Of a stretch of DNA of 6,792 nt, positions 6,479 through 6,792 are shown in pieces. The notes under the pieces were generated by a model. That model was not told where the DNA came from. It saw only the letters and a list, made by a program, of their open reading frames with translations, and made no database searches. The DNA is from Bacteroidota bacterium (GTDB taxonomy: Bacteria; Bacteroidota; Bacteroidia; Chitinophagales; Chitinophagaceae). The stretch's first letter is position 1. The number at the start of each line of letters is the position of its first letter. The stretch lies in NCBI GenBank assembly GCA_005883855.1, contig VBAU01000118.1, positions 1 to 6,792 on the forward strand, given 5' to 3'. The translations under genes were made by a program, and so were the position numbers.

Positions 6479-6792
6479 ATGAAAACATATTTATTGATTG
6501 CCTTAGTTGGCGTTTTAATGATCTCTTGTAAGCAACAGTCACACGACTACAAAAAAGTCTTCAGCGACCCCGTTCTGTTTAGCAAAACCGTAAAGCGGCT
6601 GAATGATGTAGTGCTGGAAAATAATTTTCCGCCCATGATCGGCAGCAGGAATTATGCTTATGCAAATATTGCAGCGTATGAGTGTATGGTCGCCGGTGAC
6701 AACAATTACATCAGTTTGACGGGGCAGTTGAAAGATTTACCTGCCATGCCGAAGGCTGATACGAGCAACGGAAAAGAAATCGATTTTCATCT
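6479..6792 (+). CDS. Vanadium-dependent haloperoxidase/PAP2-family lipoprotein, N-terminal part (3' end outside window)
   Basis: The first 104 codons are present. The N-terminus is a lipoprotein signal: MKTYLLIALVGVLMISC with Cys17 lipidated, then KQQS. The segment DPVLFSKTVKRLNDVVLENN (residues 30-49), then FPPMIGSRNYAYANIAAYEC (50-69), matches the opening of Bacteroidota vanadium haloperoxidase/PAP2-like proteins, where a helix ending in T-x-x-L-x-x-V is followed by a PP-x-x-SR-x-YAY-x-x-IAAYE block. The vanadate or phosphate pocket (Lys, Arg and His residues) lies in the C-terminal half, beyond the window. It therefore cannot be told whether the protein is a haloperoxidase or an acid phosphatase, or whether the site is intact. 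The ATG at 6479 is supported by the signal peptide; there is no Shine-Dalgarno. In related genomes I recall VCBS proteins like the gene at the left edge sitting next to such genes. Confidence 0.75.
   Translation, partial: MKTYLLIALVGVLMISCKQQSHDYKKVFSDPVLFSKTVKRLNDVVLENNFPPMIGSRNYAYANIAAYECMVAGDNNYISLTGQLKDLPAMPKADTSNGKEIDFH

Overview
The window is about 6.8 kb of moderate-GC DNA. It most likely comes from a Bacteroidota genome of the Chitinophagaceae/Sphingobacteriia type. The grounds are the protein families (a long VCBS/FG-GAP protein, YD-like lipoproteins, a GH65 alpha-glucosidase, a vanadium-haloperoxidase-type lipoprotein), start sites without clear Shine-Dalgarno sequences, and a lipobox ahead of two of the proteins. 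The taxonomic call is inference from family flavour.

Layout. Positions 1-1212 (+) are the C-terminal 403 residues of a VCBS repeat protein whose start lies off the left edge. Only 1 nt after its stop, two minus-strand genes converge on it. They read right to left: a membrane-anchored SRPBCC plus GyrI-like fusion (3088-2144), then, 39 nt on, a YD-repeat-like lipoprotein (2104-1214). This is probably a two-gene operon. A 283-nt divergent intergenic region (3089-3371) carries a G/C-rich nested inverted repeat resembling a dispersed intergenic element. Next is a complete secreted GH65 enzyme (3372-5408, +). It has the catalytic pair expected of a hydrolase rather than a phosphorylase, so an alpha-1,2-glucosidase is the best guess. 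A gene-poor stretch (5409-5841) holds a possible C-terminal gene remnant and a short direct repeat. A small uncharacterised membrane-anchored protein follows, probably starting at TTG 5842 and ending at 6399, with a rho-independent terminator at 6426-6459. The window ends in the first 104 codons of a haloperoxidase/PAP2-family lipoprotein (6479 to the edge).

How the genes fit together. No single pathway links them. From memory of the phylum, VCBS proteins of the first gene's type and haloperoxidase lipoproteins of the last gene's type are often neighbours in the same orientation. The intervening ~5.2 kb may therefore be a later insertion or rearrangement, though no integrase, transposase or attachment site is visible. 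I do not see a clear new defence, mobile or RNA-based system. The most useful leads are the GH65 hydrolase, the SRPBCC-GyrI membrane fusion, the small conserved TTG-start protein and the intergenic repeat.
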